Shown in pieces: positions 17,116 through 27,935 of a stretch of DNA of 64,000 nt (positions are counted from its first letter, which is position 1; each line of letters opens with the position of its first letter). The position numbers and the translations under genes were made by a program. This stretch comes from Methanobacterium sp964452085 (GTDB taxonomy: Archaea > Methanobacteriota > Methanobacteria > Methanobacteriales > Methanobacteriaceae): contig CAYVKL010000002.1 in NCBI GenBank assembly GCA_964452085.1, positions 186,001-250,000 on the forward strand, in the 5' to 3' direction. The notes below the pieces were generated by a model. That model was given only the letters and a program-made list of their open reading frames with translations, was not told the DNA's origin and made no database searches.

Positions 17116-19239
17116 ATGCACGATGGGGAAAAATATACATGGGATTGGTTTGATGAGATTCAGGATCGTTCCAGGTTCTACTGGTTAGGACGCTCACTGG
17201 TTATGTGGATTGGGGGATTTCTGGGCTTTATGATCATTGACCATTTATCGGTGGGCTTGTATTTTGATGATTGGTTCACTGCATTTATCGCAGCGGGCAT
17301 TGTAGGACTTTTTAATGCTGTATTTTGGCCATTATTATCCAGATTTTTACTGCCTTTCATGGTATTCACAGTTGGAATTGGCGCGCTCCTATTAAACGGA
17401 TTTTTGATTTGGCTTGCAAGTAATTTTGTGGATGGGTTCACAATTGAAGGGCCTGCACTCATACTTACACCCATTGCCATGGCCGCGGTCACAGCATTTC
17501 TTTCAGCAGTTTTAACCATTGATGATGATGCTACTTATTACCGAAGTGTTATTAGGAAGGTTAAAAGAGGCAAAATTAAATTTAAAGAAAAATCTGGCAT
17601 CATATTCCTTGAAATAGATGGTTTGGCTTTTAATATATTAAACGAAGCAATAGAAAAAGGGGATATGCCTACTCTTAAAAGATGGTTAAATGATGGTTCT
17701 TATAAAATAACACCATGGGAAACAGATTTATCAAGCCAAACTGGAGCCAGCCAGGCTGGAATATTACATGGGAATAACCATAACATCCCTGCATTCAGGT
17801 GGGTTGAAAAGGATAAAAAGAATAAAATAATGGTTTCAACAGGATTATCAGATGCTCCTATAATTGAAAAAAGAATATCTGATGGAAAAGGGCTTTTAAT
17901 GAGTCATGGGGCCAGCAGAACCAACCTTTTTTCAGGAGATGCGGATGATGTTATATTTACTTACAGTCAGCTAAAAAATATAGGGAGATTCTACTCACGC
18001 GCATGGTACTATGTGTATTCATATCCATCTAATTTTGCCCGTATAGTGGCATTATTCTTATGGGATGTTTTGTTAGACTTTATTTCACAACTATTGCACT
18101 GGTTAAAGAATACCCGGCCGCGTATTAGGCGAGGATTTGTTTATCCCTTTGTAAGGGCGGGTGCCAATGTATTCCTAAGGGAAGTCACTACGTCAGTCAT
18201 TATAGGTGATATGTTGGAAGGTGATGTGGATGTTGCTTATGTAACTTACCTGGGGTATGATGAAATTGCTCATCATTCTGGAACCCGGGATTGGGATGCT
18301 TTTTATGCCCTTAAAAAATTGGATAGGCAGTTTCATCGTTTGGATAATGCCCGAAAATATGCTCCACGCCCTTACCAACTGGTTGTTCAGTCTGATCATG
18401 GTCAAACCAATGGGGCCACTTTCCTGCAGAGGTATGGTAAAACTCTGGAAGAATTAGTAAGTGATTTAATTCCTCCAGAAACCCTTATTTACAGTGAACT
18501 CTCATCAAATGAAGATCATTTTGGTCAGGCTATTCAGAATCCCATTGAAGATAGTAAACGGTATATACTGGGTAAAGGTGACCACGTAGTTGATGAAAGT
18601 AGATATATTTTTGATACAGCAGTAAAAACGGCTGATGAAGCCCCGGTGATAAAGGGTAAGGTATTGGAATATCTTCAACGACATGAAATTGGAGAAATGC
18701 CTCCGAAAGAGGCAAAAACTTCAGAAGAAGCTCAAGTAATAGTGCTGGCGTCAGGGAATTTGGGGTTGATCTATCTCACAGAATATACGGAGCGCCTTAC
18801 ATTTGAACAGATTAAAACAGTATATCCTGACTTGATTCCCGGCTTAGTGCAACATGAGGGAGTAGGATTTATCATGGTTCATTCCCAGGAGCACGGTCCA
18901 ATGGCGCTGGGAAGTGAAGGAATTCATTATCTTAAGGATGGAACAATTGAAGGGGAAGATCCCTTATCTCCATTTGGGCCAAGAGCACATAAACATCTTC
19001 AACGTACGGATGGTTTTAAATATGCACCAGATATTCTGGTTAACAGTTTCTACGATGCGGAAAATAACGAGGTGGCGGCTTTTGAGGAATTAGTGGGTAG
19101 TCACGGTGGATTGGGTGGAGAACAAACTCAGCCCTTTATAATGCATCCATCAGATTGGAATATGGGTTCTGAAGAGATAATCGGGGCTGAGAAATTGTAT
19201 AAGGTGCTTAAAAAGCAGCTTAAAGTAATTGAAATTTAA
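17116..19239 (+). CDS. Holin-like membrane domain fused to AlkP-superfamily phosphodiesterase
   Basis: This 707-residue protein has about four N-terminal membrane helices (residues 27-140) of the phage-holin-4 type, joined to an alkaline-phosphatase-superfamily catalytic domain. The metal and nucleophile residues are visible: D168 in FLEIDGLA, T209 in SSQTGASQ (the likely nucleophile), D382 and H386 in YDEIAHH, D427 and H428 in SDHGQTNG, and a late SHGGLGG segment. It would be a membrane-anchored type I phosphodiesterase or nucleotide pyrophosphatase; the substrate is unknown. The side of the membrane is uncertain. The fusion is known in bacteria and some archaea. It follows the metallophosphoesterase gene. 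Confidence 0.83.
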   Translation: MHDGEKYTWDWFDEIQDRSRFYWLGRSLVMWIGGFLGFMIIDHLSVGLYFDDWFTAFIAAGIVGLFNAVFWPLLSRFLLPFMVFTVGIGALLLNGFLIWLASNFVDGFTIEGPALILTPIAMAAVTAFLSAVLTIDDDATYYRSVIRKVKRGKIKFKEKSGIIFLEIDGLAFNILNEAIEKGDMPTLKRWLNDGSYKITPWETDLSSQTGASQAGILHGNNHNIPAFRWVEKDKKNKIMVSTGLSDAPIIEKRISDGKGLLMSHGASRTNLFSGDADDVIFTYSQLKNIGRFYSRAWYYVYSYPSNFARIVALFLWDVLLDFISQLLHWLKNTRPRIRRGFVYPFVRAGANVFLREVTTSVIIGDMLEGDVDVAYVTYLGYDEIAHHSGTRDWDAFYALKKLDRQFHRLDNARKYAPRPYQLVVQSDHGQTNGATFLQRYGKTLEELVSDLIPPETLIYSELSSNEDHFGQAIQNPIEDSKRYILGKGDHVVDESRYIFDTAVKTADEAPVIKGKVLEYLQRHEIGEMPPKEAKTSEEAQVIVLASGNLGLIYLTEYTERLTFEQIKTVYPDLIPGLVQHEGVGFIMVHSQEHGPMALGSEGIHYLKDGTIEGEDPLSPFGPRAHKHLQRTDGFKYAPDILVNSFYDAENNEVAAFEELVGSHGGLGGEQTQPFIMHPSDWNMGSEEIIGAEKLYKVLKKQLKVIEI

Positions 19240-19308
19240 TATTACTCAATGTCTTTATTCCTTTTTCATTAAATGAATCAGGACATAGATTAATAGTCAA
19301 TTTAGTGG

Positions 19309-21387
19309 TTAATCAATGGGCTGTAACTGTTCATTTATTATTCCCAGAGATCTTATTTTATCGGAGGATTTTTTTGCAGGAGTATAGGGGAGGATGTGCC
19401 CCTGCATTAATGGGGTTTCATCCTTAAGCAATTCCACATTCTTCAATGCAGTTTCTTTCCAGAGTTCCAACCAGCCATCATCTGGTTTTTTCATTTTTTC
19501 AAGTCCCAGATGCTCACTCCAAAGTTCTTCTCTGAACTCCTTCACACTGCCTGTTTTTTCCTGTTCAATATCAAGAATAACCGCATTAATTTCCATGTTT
19601 ATATGTAGATCTGGGTTAGTAATCTGTGTGAATTCTTCAGCACCACTTAGGCTGCTACCATCTAGGTTTGAAGTTCCAATTGTTGCCCATTTGTCATCAA
19701 CCATTGAAACCTTGCTGTGGACATAGAATGGCTGAAGAGTATGTGAACCATTACCTGTTTCTAAACCCCACAAATTGTAAACCCCAATACGTGGATGATC
19801 TAGTAAAGGCCCATCTACATCCAACCCCAACTTTTCAAGGCGTCTGTGTTGATAAAACCGATAAGTAGGAACATCAGGATTTCCATTAATAATTAAGATA
19901 AGTTGAAGTTCTTTGTTTTTTTCTAGAGCGGATTTAAGTGCTTTAACTATATAGGGGTTTGTGAAGTACTGGTTTTCCATGTAAATAAATTCTTGTGCGT
20001 TGGTTATTGCCCTCCTGTACATTTCAAGAACTCCTTTTTCCCCATTTTGAATGAGAGTTCGGGGAGTGATGGATCGAACTACTTGTAATGCTTGATTTCC
20101 GGAAGGTAGTGGTTCAGCCAGAGTTACAAGTTTGTTTTCACCATTGTATTTTTCATCTGAAAGGTAATTCCACAAGTCTACGAAATATTCCTCAACATAT
20201 GTGGCAGCCCCACCATTAATATGGATTGAAACATCGTGTACTGGTTGTTTATCCTTGGAACCGCGACGAATATCGTGTAGAAAGTGTTTAACTGTGTCCC
20301 AATAGCCCTGGGCAAAAGGAGATCCAATAATAAATGCGTCTTTACCATCTACCATTAAAACTTTGGCATGCATGGCATGGGGGCCTTGAGCATCAAAAGG
20401 ACGCACTAAAACTCCAGTGTTCTGGAAAATTTCTGCTATTTCATCATAATCATCTGGGATGATTAGGTTCTGGTTTATAAGAATTCTTACCTTTACACCT
20501 CTTTCTGCAGCATTAATGAGAGTTTCTGCTAACGATTTTCCTTCAACTGCCTTAGAAGATGCTACTGGTTTAGCCAGGAAGTCAGGACGGAATTCAAACT
20601 GCGTCAAGTAAATATAAGATTCAGCCTTTTTTATGGCCTTCATAATGGATTTAAGGGCTATTTCGTTATCGATTAGTGGTTGAAATGTGTTATTATTGGT
20701 TAATCGAATTGGTTTATCGTTCTCCAGAGTTACAAACCATCCTTCAACCCATGATCTGGGAATAACAATATCATTTGCAGTTTTGACTACTTCCTGAACA
20801 TTGGAGTATTCTTCGCTCTTTTTAATTTCAAAAACTCCTAACTTATCATGAACCTTTACAATTATATCTGGGTGACGGTCCAGGAGGCTGACAGAGCCGG
20901 CTATAATTGACAAGGGATTTAAAGACTTTTTTAAATTATCTTCATGAAGCTGGAAGTGGTAACGTGACGTATCATAGGTTATTAAGTAATTCCCGTACTT
21001 ATCGCTCCAATCACAACCTAAAAAATCATCTGGACCTATATCTACATCAAAGGCAGTTATCATTAATCCTTTAATGGGCTGGCCCTGTTCATCAACTACT
21101 TTCCCCCTGATAGCTATGTTCTGTGAATTAGGTTTTATTATATTCAGATCCACTTTATTTTGGAAATTTTCCAGTTCTAGCACGTTTATCAGTTTTTGGT
21201 CTTCATAAAAACGTATCATGATGTGTTCTACTGATTCAGGTAAATTTATGTTAAAATAACCTTTAGAATCAGATTTAGAAGATTCAAGAGGTGATGAGTT
21301 ACATTTTTCATCTATTGGAAAAATTTCGATCCTTGTTTGCAGAAATTCTTTGTTTAATCCCATTATCTGCCCTTTAACCATTTTCAT
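19309..21387 (-). CDS. Phospholipase D-like protein with N-terminal beta-sandwich domains
   Basis: This protein of about 692 residues has two HKD catalytic motifs: HAKVLMVD at 340-347 and HSKVSMVD at 557-564, each with the downstream IGSP or IGTSN segment. They would pair to make one phosphodiesterase site acting through a phosphohistidine. Ahead of them are two beta-rich segments that look like carboxypeptidase-regulatory or transthyretin-like sandwiches (about 1-75 and 95-170). No signal peptide is seen. The ATG at 21385-21387 has GGTGG upstream; another in-frame ATG lies at 21411. It is convergent with the holin-AlkP gene. Cardiolipin synthase or nuclease activity is also possible for this superfamily. 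Confidence 0.85.
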   Translation of the reverse strand: MKMVKGQIMGLNKEFLQTRIEIFPIDEKCNSSPLESSKSDSKGYFNINLPESVEHIMIRFYEDQKLINVLELENFQNKVDLNIIKPNSQNIAIRGKVVDEQGQPIKGLMITAFDVDIGPDDFLGCDWSDKYGNYLITYDTSRYHFQLHEDNLKKSLNPLSIIAGSVSLLDRHPDIIVKVHDKLGVFEIKKSEEYSNVQEVVKTANDIVIPRSWVEGWFVTLENDKPIRLTNNNTFQPLIDNEIALKSIMKAIKKAESYIYLTQFEFRPDFLAKPVASSKAVEGKSLAETLINAAERGVKVRILINQNLIIPDDYDEIAEIFQNTGVLVRPFDAQGPHAMHAKVLMVDGKDAFIIGSPFAQGYWDTVKHFLHDIRRGSKDKQPVHDVSIHINGGAATYVEEYFVDLWNYLSDEKYNGENKLVTLAEPLPSGNQALQVVRSITPRTLIQNGEKGVLEMYRRAITNAQEFIYMENQYFTNPYIVKALKSALEKNKELQLILIINGNPDVPTYRFYQHRRLEKLGLDVDGPLLDHPRIGVYNLWGLETGNGSHTLQPFYVHSKVSMVDDKWATIGTSNLDGSSLSGAEEFTQITNPDLHINMEINAVILDIEQEKTGSVKEFREELWSEHLGLEKMKKPDDGWLELWKETALKNVELLKDETPLMQGHILPYTPAKKSSDKIRSLGIINEQLQPID

Positions 21388-21589
21388 GTAACCACCCATC
21401 AAATAATCCATACTTGAAATAAATATATGTTAATAAAATTATAAATTTTTTGCTGATGAAAAGGATTTTCTGTCTAAAAGAACTAAAAAACAATTATTAT
21501 TAGCGAATTTTTATCAGAAATTGATTTAATTAGAATTTGATTCAATGTAATAAGTTTTCTAATATCAAACAAAATTTAAAGATGATAAA

Positions 21590-21790
21590 ATGAGTAAAAA
21601 CAACGGAAAAAATAGAAAAGACGTTAAAATAGGATCTGAAGTTTACATTGTGTTGAAAAAAGATCAAAGAACGGGTAAAAAAAGTAAAGGCATAGTTAAG
21701 GATTTACTGACTCGTTCTTCATACCATCCTCATGGGATAAAGGTTAGGCTTGAAGATGGGCGTGTTGGAAGAGTTCAAGAGATTATCTAA
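21590..21790 (+). CDS. YwbE family protein (DUF2196)
   Basis: The 66-residue basic protein matches the YwbE/DUF2196 family: KIGSEVYIVLKKDQRTGK, then GIVKDLLTRSSYHPHGIKVRLEDGRVGRVQ. The family is a small beta-barrel of unknown function, possibly able to bind nucleic acid because of its charge. There is a good GATGATAAA-type lead before the ATG and the gene stands alone. It is followed by an 11-bp tandem repeat. Confidence 0.88.
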   Translation: MSKNNGKNRKDVKIGSEVYIVLKKDQRTGKKSKGIVKDLLTRSSYHPHGIKVRLEDGRVGRVQEII

Positions 21791-21844
21791 GCATTAATTT
21801 AATAGTATATATAAAAAAATTCAATTAAATCAAAAGATGAGTAT

Positions 21845-21888
21845 AAAGTAGAAATAAAGTAGAAATAAAGTAGAAATAAAGTAGAAAT
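21845..21888. repeat. 11-bp tandem repeat, four copies
   Basis: The unit AAAGTAGAAAT is repeated four times exactly, followed by a degenerate fifth copy (AAAGTGAAATT). It lies between the ends of the convergent YwbE and orphan 87-residue genes. Repeat number is likely to vary between strains. Confidence 0.9.
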
Positions 21889-21921
21889 AAAGTGAAATTA
21901 AAGATAAAAAAGAATTAATAA

Positions 21922-22185
21922 TTACTCTGGTACAGGAATTTTCCAGAGGTAACCTACTTTTTTACCGTTTAACTGCTTATTTTTTCCTTTCTTTTTGGTT
22001 AACTGAGCTTCGCTACCTTCCCATGACTCCACGTGTTCATCGAGATATTTAGCTATTTCATCGCTGTATTTTTTGGTTCCAATGGTGTAATTGTCACTTT
22101 TATTGCGAATGTAGCTAATTCCGTCACCTTTTTCTTCCATTACCTTTGATATTTCCATTATTTTTTTATAAAAATCTACAGACAT
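21922..22185 (-). CDS. Hypothetical basic protein, 87 residues
   Basis: This small soluble protein was not recognised as a family. The N-terminal half is helical (FYKKIMEISKVMEEKG), the middle has YTIGTKKYSDEIAKYLDEH, and a lysine-rich segment (TKKKGKNKQLNGKK) precedes a short end with YLWKIPVPE. The distribution of charge suggests possible nucleic-acid or ribosome contact, but nothing is decisive. AGGAGA lies about seven bases before the ATG. It is downstream of the TFB gene on the same strand, after 192 bases, so it is probably separate. Confidence 0.65.
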   Translation of the reverse strand: MSVDFYKKIMEISKVMEEKGDGISYIRNKSDNYTIGTKKYSDEIAKYLDEHVESWEGSEAQLTKKKGKNKQLNGKKVGYLWKIPVPE

Positions 22186-22377
22186 AATAATTTCTCCTTA
22201 TTTTTTATTTTTGGGATTAAAAATTGTTCATGAATAATTGGCGGTTTAAATTTGATGTTTTACAAATTTTGTTTAGTTCATTATATTTTCACATTCTTAT
22301 GGAAATACTTTGTGGAAAATAAAAATTATGAAAAAATAGAGAAGATCTATTTTTCAAGTTATTACTTTAACAGTTTA

Positions 22378-23400
22378 TTAGAGTGTAACACCCATATCCA
22401 ACTGTTCTGTGAGCTCTTTGTAACGGTTACGAATTGTAACTTCAGTTACTCCTGCTATATCTGCCACATCCCGTTGAGTTTTTCTTTCACCAAGTAATAC
22501 TGATGCAATGTATAAAGCAGCAGCTGCTACTCCTGTAGGGCCTCTTCCAGAAGTTAAACCTTTTTCCATGGCTTTTTCAATGATTTCTATGGCTTTAGAT
22601 TGAACTTCTCCAGAAAGGTTAAGTTCACTTGCAAAACGAGGCACATAGTCGACTGGGCTGGTGGGTGGTAGTTTAATGTTTAGTTCCCTGGTCAAGAAAC
22701 GGTAGGTTCTACCAACTTCTTTTTTACTAACTCTGGAAACTTCTGCAATTTCATCCAGGGTTCTGGGAACGTTACACCGTCTACAAGCAGCGTATAATGA
22801 TGCTGCGACAACTCCCTCAATACTTCTTCCTCTGATGAGTTTATTCTCAACAGCATTACGGTAAACTACGGAAGCGGCTTCCCGCACACTTCTGGGAAGT
22901 CCCAGTCGAGATGAATCACGGTCCAGTTCAGACAGAGCAAATGCCAAGTTACGTTCGGTTGCACCTGAAATTCTGATTTTTCGCTGCCATTTCCTGAGAC
23001 GATACCATTGTGCTCGGTTCCGCGCAGGAATGTCACGGCCATAGATGTCTTTGTTTCTCCAGTCGATCATGGTAGAAAGACCTTTGTCGTGGATGGTGTA
23101 GGTTATAGGTGCACCTACCCTGGTTCTTTTATCTCTCTGTTCATGGTCGAATGCTCTCCATTCAGGACCCATGTCCACCAAGTTATCATCGATTACCAGG
23201 CCGCAGGCACCACAAACGACTTCTCCACGTTCATGGTCATTAATAAGCTTCTCAGATTCACATTCAGGACATCTTGTCTCGATTTTTTCAATTTCGGACA
23301 TATCCTGTTTCATCTGTTCTTTCCCTGAAACTTCTGTCTTTTCTTTAGCAATTTCAGGAACTTTTTCAATTAATTTTTGCTTCGTTTCCGTCGCCCCCAT
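22378..23400 (-). CDS. tfb: Transcription initiation factor TFB
   Basis: TFB is the archaeal homologue of TFIIB. It binds the TBP-TATA complex and the BRE and recruits RNA polymerase. The 340-residue protein has an N-terminal zinc ribbon with C44, C47, C63 and C66, the B-finger/linker (EWRAFD onward), and two cyclin-like repeats, each with a helix-turn-helix. The second repeat ends in TQRDVADIAGVTEVTIRNRY. There is no intein. The first 40 residues are longer and more charged than in many TFBs, and ATGs at codons 30 and 34 could also serve as starts. The annotated start lies 31 bases inside the gar1 gene, so the two are transcribed together with translational overlap. Confidence 0.95.
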   Translation of the reverse strand: MGATETKQKLIEKVPEIAKEKTEVSGKEQMKQDMSEIEKIETRCPECESEKLINDHERGEVVCGACGLVIDDNLVDMGPEWRAFDHEQRDKRTRVGAPITYTIHDKGLSTMIDWRNKDIYGRDIPARNRAQWYRLRKWQRKIRISGATERNLAFALSELDRDSSRLGLPRSVREAASVVYRNAVENKLIRGRSIEGVVAASLYAACRRCNVPRTLDEIAEVSRVSKKEVGRTYRFLTRELNIKLPPTSPVDYVPRFASELNLSGEVQSKAIEIIEKAMEKGLTSGRGPTGVAAAALYIASVLLGERKTQRDVADIAGVTEVTIRNRYKELTEQLDMGVTL

Positions 23401-23645
23401 TTCTTCTTGCCTTCTTTAGGTACATAAAGTGCCTCTCCAACTCGGTTTTCAAAGTTTTTAGAATTTGATGTACGAATCTTTACTGCGATATAGGGATCTT
23501 TGGTAGGTCCGAAAACATCATGGATAAAACCCACTTTCTTATTATTTGAGTTAAAAACAGACAATCCCAATGCAGGGGTTTGATGCGATCGGAGTATTAT
23601 TCGCCCTCTGTTGGACAGATGCAGTATATTTCCAAGTTTCTTCAT
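23370..23645 (-). CDS. gar1: H/ACA ribonucleoprotein subunit Gar1
   Basis: Gar1 is a core protein of H/ACA guide ribonucleoproteins. It contacts Cbf5 and helps substrate turnover in pseudouridylation of rRNA. The 91-residue protein is the short archaeal form: a six-stranded barrel with LGNILHLSNRGRIILRS, VGFIHDVFGPTKDPYIAVKI and ALYVPKEGKKKWGRRKRSKN, the last a basic tail. It is the first gene of a gar1-tfb unit, an arrangement widely conserved in Euryarchaeota. Its tail overlaps the start of tfb. Confidence 0.93.
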   Translation of the reverse strand: MKKLGNILHLSNRGRIILRSHQTPALGLSVFNSNNKKVGFIHDVFGPTKDPYIAVKIRTSNSKNFENRVGEALYVPKEGKKKWGRRKRSKN

Positions 23646-23765
23646 GTATTAAAACCGAAAGTCTTATATATGTATACTATTATTCTTCCAGAACTAGTAT
23701 ATAAATATTTCGATAGCTTTATAATAAAGATCACTAAAAGTATTCTTATTTTCACTATCAAAACC

Positions 23766-24836
23766 CTATGAATCGGCAGATAGTGAGTCAGCACTCTTTT
23801 TTTTCACTTTCCGCCCGTAATAAAGTGCAGCAAAAGCACCAATTATTGTGGGGATAATATAGCTTGCCAAACGGTCAATAAGACTGGCTGCCATTACCAC
23901 ATCTGCTGAAACACCTACAACAGCAAAAAGAGCAATTAATGTAGCTTCTCTTATTCCCCAAGCACCTGGAAGTAGTGGCAAGAGAGAAATTAATATTCCA
24001 ATAGTGTATATTATCACAAGGGGAAGAATAGGGGGATAAACTCCTAAAGATCCAAAGCATACATACATTCTCAGCATATCTAAACCCCACATGATAAATG
24101 AGAGTAAAAACGCGATTATGAATACTTTACGGTCCTGCAGGGCAGTGATAAATCCACTTGAAAATCGATTGATGTAAAAAATTATTTTTTCTCTTATTTC
24201 ACTGAAGGACATATCTTTCTTACTTAAACGAATGAAGGTGGGATAAATAGATTTTGCAATGGAAATCATAATTCTTTGAGTTATTTCTTTTTTAAGACCT
24301 GCATAGATCAATATCCCAAAAATAAAAATAGAAACGATGATCATGGCAATTACAAATATTCGAGTTAAAGGAGGAATATCCCAGCTTAGCAAAAATAATG
24401 CAGCAATAATGGATATCAGAACAAATGGGAGGAATTCAAATACTCTGTCTGCGGTTGATGAAGCAAATCCTATCTCGAATGGTGTCCCTTCAACTTCCCT
24501 TAATAAATATGCTCGAAGAGGTTCACCTCCCGCTGCACTTGGTGTAACATTATTACCAAATAAGCTAGCAAATAGCATCATCATGACTGTGCTGAATTTA
24601 GGAGCAGTATCCACCACATCAAGTATAAGCTTCCATCGGGCAGTCCATGCCAGGATTATGCCGGCTTCCAATATGAAGTTTAGGAGAATCCACTCCCAAC
24701 TGGCTTTCTCCAAAGTGTCGATTACATCATTAAAACCTATAAGGAAGGTCATGGCAAAGATTAAAAATGCAGCTACTGCAAAAGTAGCTATAATCTTCCA
24801 TTTATGCTTCCTAATCACTTCATAAGTGTCTTCCAT
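23766..24836 (-). CDS. Flippase-like integral membrane protein (UPF0104/LPG synthase TM family)
   Basis: The 356-residue protein has about eight membrane helices and belongs to the family related to the membrane domain of lysylphosphatidylglycerol synthase (UPF0104, TIGR00374). Typical segments are FASLFGNNVTPSAAGGEPLRAYLL at the second third, ASSTADRVFEF, and LLPLLPGAWGIREA. No aminoacyl-transferase domain is attached. Archaeal members such as the AglR/AglD-linked proteins are implicated in lipid-linked glycan handling, which would fit the sugar nucleotide genes elsewhere in the window, but this is inference. It lies downstream of gar1-tfb in the reverse order and seems to have its own promoter. 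Confidence 0.82.
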   Translation of the reverse strand: MEDTYEVIRKHKWKIIATFAVAAFLIFAMTFLIGFNDVIDTLEKASWEWILLNFILEAGIILAWTARWKLILDVVDTAPKFSTVMMMLFASLFGNNVTPSAAGGEPLRAYLLREVEGTPFEIGFASSTADRVFEFLPFVLISIIAALFLLSWDIPPLTRIFVIAMIIVSIFIFGILIYAGLKKEITQRIMISIAKSIYPTFIRLSKKDMSFSEIREKIIFYINRFSSGFITALQDRKVFIIAFLLSFIMWGLDMLRMYVCFGSLGVYPPILPLVIIYTIGILISLLPLLPGAWGIREATLIALFAVVGVSADVVMAASLIDRLASYIIPTIIGAFAALYYGRKVKKKSADSLSADS

Positions 24837-24964
24837 GAAAACCTCTAAAACAATTCAATACACTTAATAATCATAAAACATTAGGTCAATGTTTAGTATT
24901 AATTGATTCTAATTTAAATAGATTCTAATTTCAAAATTTATCCAATTTCTTTGGTTAATCTGTT

Positions 24965-25642
24965 TCAAATGCCTAAAATATCCGATAAAGACTTGCCTTC
25001 TTGAAGTTGGTGTAGTATTTTGTCTTCATTCTTTTTAATTTGAATTGCTTCTTTAATCACTTTCTTCAAAAAGTTTCCAGGCACTAAGACTACTCCACAA
25101 TCGTCACCAAAAACCCAATCTCCGGGTTTAATTTCAACTCCTCCACATTCAAGAGGAATACTGGTTTTTCCTTCAGCATTTGGATTTCCAGCATGAGGAA
25201 CTACTGCACGGGAAAAAACAGGGTAATTGAGATCTCGAACTGCTTTAAAATCACGCATGGCCCCATAAATTACGGTTCCTGCAAGGCCTTTCTTCTGAGC
25301 GTACTTAGAAAACAATTCACCCCAAACTGCTATATCATCCCCATCACAGGATATGAAAATAATTTCACCTTCACTTGCAGTTTCAATGGCTTTAAGTGGA
25401 GTTCCCCAATCATCTTGACGGGTTTCAACAGTAACAACCCTGCCACAAATCTTCAGATTATCTTTAATAGGTTTCACTTGGGGTATAACTCCATTTTCAC
25501 CATTTATTCTCTTCAAAGCATCTGAAATCTGCGAGGTACTGATATCCTGACTTTTAAATTCAAAATCAACCTTTTCATCAATTTTTTTGGACGAAAATTG
25601 TTCCAATAAAAGATCAGCGGAAACTTCCATTTTTCTGACCAT
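24965..25642 (-). CDS. RraA-family protein
   Basis: This protein of about 226 residues belongs to the RraA/4-hydroxy-4-methyl-2-oxoglutarate aldolase-like family. It contains GRVVTVETRQDDW, GTVIYGAMRDFKAVRDL, and VEIKPGDWVFGDDCGVVLVPG, with the acidic metal-binding residues of the family. In archaea such domains may be fused to hexulose-6-phosphate synthase; here it is free. The ATG at 25640-25642 lies five bases past the end of the DUF211 gene. An ORF extension to 25726 exists but would overlap that gene by 80 bases and is not favoured. It may be an aldolase or decarboxylase; regulation of RNase E is unlikely in an archaeon. Confidence 0.82.
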   Translation of the reverse strand: MVRKMEVSADLLLEQFSSKKIDEKVDFEFKSQDISTSQISDALKRINGENGVIPQVKPIKDNLKICGRVVTVETRQDDWGTPLKAIETASEGEIIFISCDGDDIAVWGELFSKYAQKKGLAGTVIYGAMRDFKAVRDLNYPVFSRAVVPHAGNPNAEGKTSIPLECGGVEIKPGDWVFGDDCGVVLVPGNFLKKVIKEAIQIKKNEDKILHQLQEGKSLSDILGI

Positions 25643-25646
25643 AAAA

Positions 25647-25937
25647 TCAGTCCTGGGGTGTGGTAACTTCTTCAACCATGGTCCTACCAGCCACAACTTC
25701 ATCAACGCTGTGAATGGAACCACCATACTGTTCTATAGCTTTGCTTATTTCTTCAAAATCCAAGTCATTACCCTGCATAGTAACTTTAATGTTTTCAGTT
25801 TCCTTGTCAATTTCCATAAGGGTTACATTGACTCCTTCAACACCACTAACTTCACTAATAAACTTAGCAAAATAAGGTAATGTGGGTTCATGCGGTTTTA
25901 ATACATCTAAAACGATTCTAATAAGACCTTTTGCCAA
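25647..25937 (-). CDS. DUF211 domain protein
   Basis: The 96-residue protein matches the archaeal DUF211 family, which has a ferredoxin-like fold and forms oligomers: LIRIVLDVLKPHEPTLPYFA, VEGVNVTLMEID, TENIKVTMQGNDLDFEEI and GGSIHSVDEVVAG. The family is suggested to bind a ligand as an ACT-like regulator; no enzymatic motif is visible. It is the first gene of a DUF211-rraA unit with a five-base gap. The promoter would lie in the divergent spacer before the Toprim gene. Confidence 0.9.
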   Translation of the reverse strand: MAKGLIRIVLDVLKPHEPTLPYFAKFISEVSGVEGVNVTLMEIDKETENIKVTMQGNDLDFEEISKAIEQYGGSIHSVDEVVAGRTMVEEVTTPQD

Positions 25938-26237
25938 TTTTAGGCCCTCCAGTTGTTTATCATAAATATTTTTATTTCAATTTCCATCTGTTGTTCAATG
26001 TATAAATTCTTTATTAAAGATATTATAAAACTTTATGCTCAAGTGAAACACTTTATAATGGGTAAACGAAATTTAAAATGATTATAAAGGCTTTAAATCT
26101 CTTAATTTTTGTTAAAAAAATACAACCAATTATATTATCTTATATGATGGTCTTCAAACAATTTTAGTGGGAAAGAAGTATGGTTTTTTACTTCAATTTT
26201 ATATAGGAGATCATGTATATTAATCATAGATACTTAC

Positions 26238-26680
<443 letters not shown>

Positions 26681-26768
26681 TAGTATTCCCAAGATACTGA
26701 TCTTCAGGCTGCAATGATCTTAGCCTCATTTTATCAGTAGTATCTATACATTGATGGAGGCCCAAAAT

Positions 26769-27935
<1,167 letters not shown>

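Noticed and set aside
22252..22497. Plus-strand frame of 81 codons downstream of the TFB gene
   Set aside because: It overlaps the 3' end of tfb in antisense, has no ribosome-binding site and its composition is low-complexity.
25642..25726. N-terminal extension of the RraA-like protein
   Set aside because: It would overlap the DUF211 gene by 80 bases, and the residues (MVVPFTALMKLWLVGPW) do not resemble the family start.
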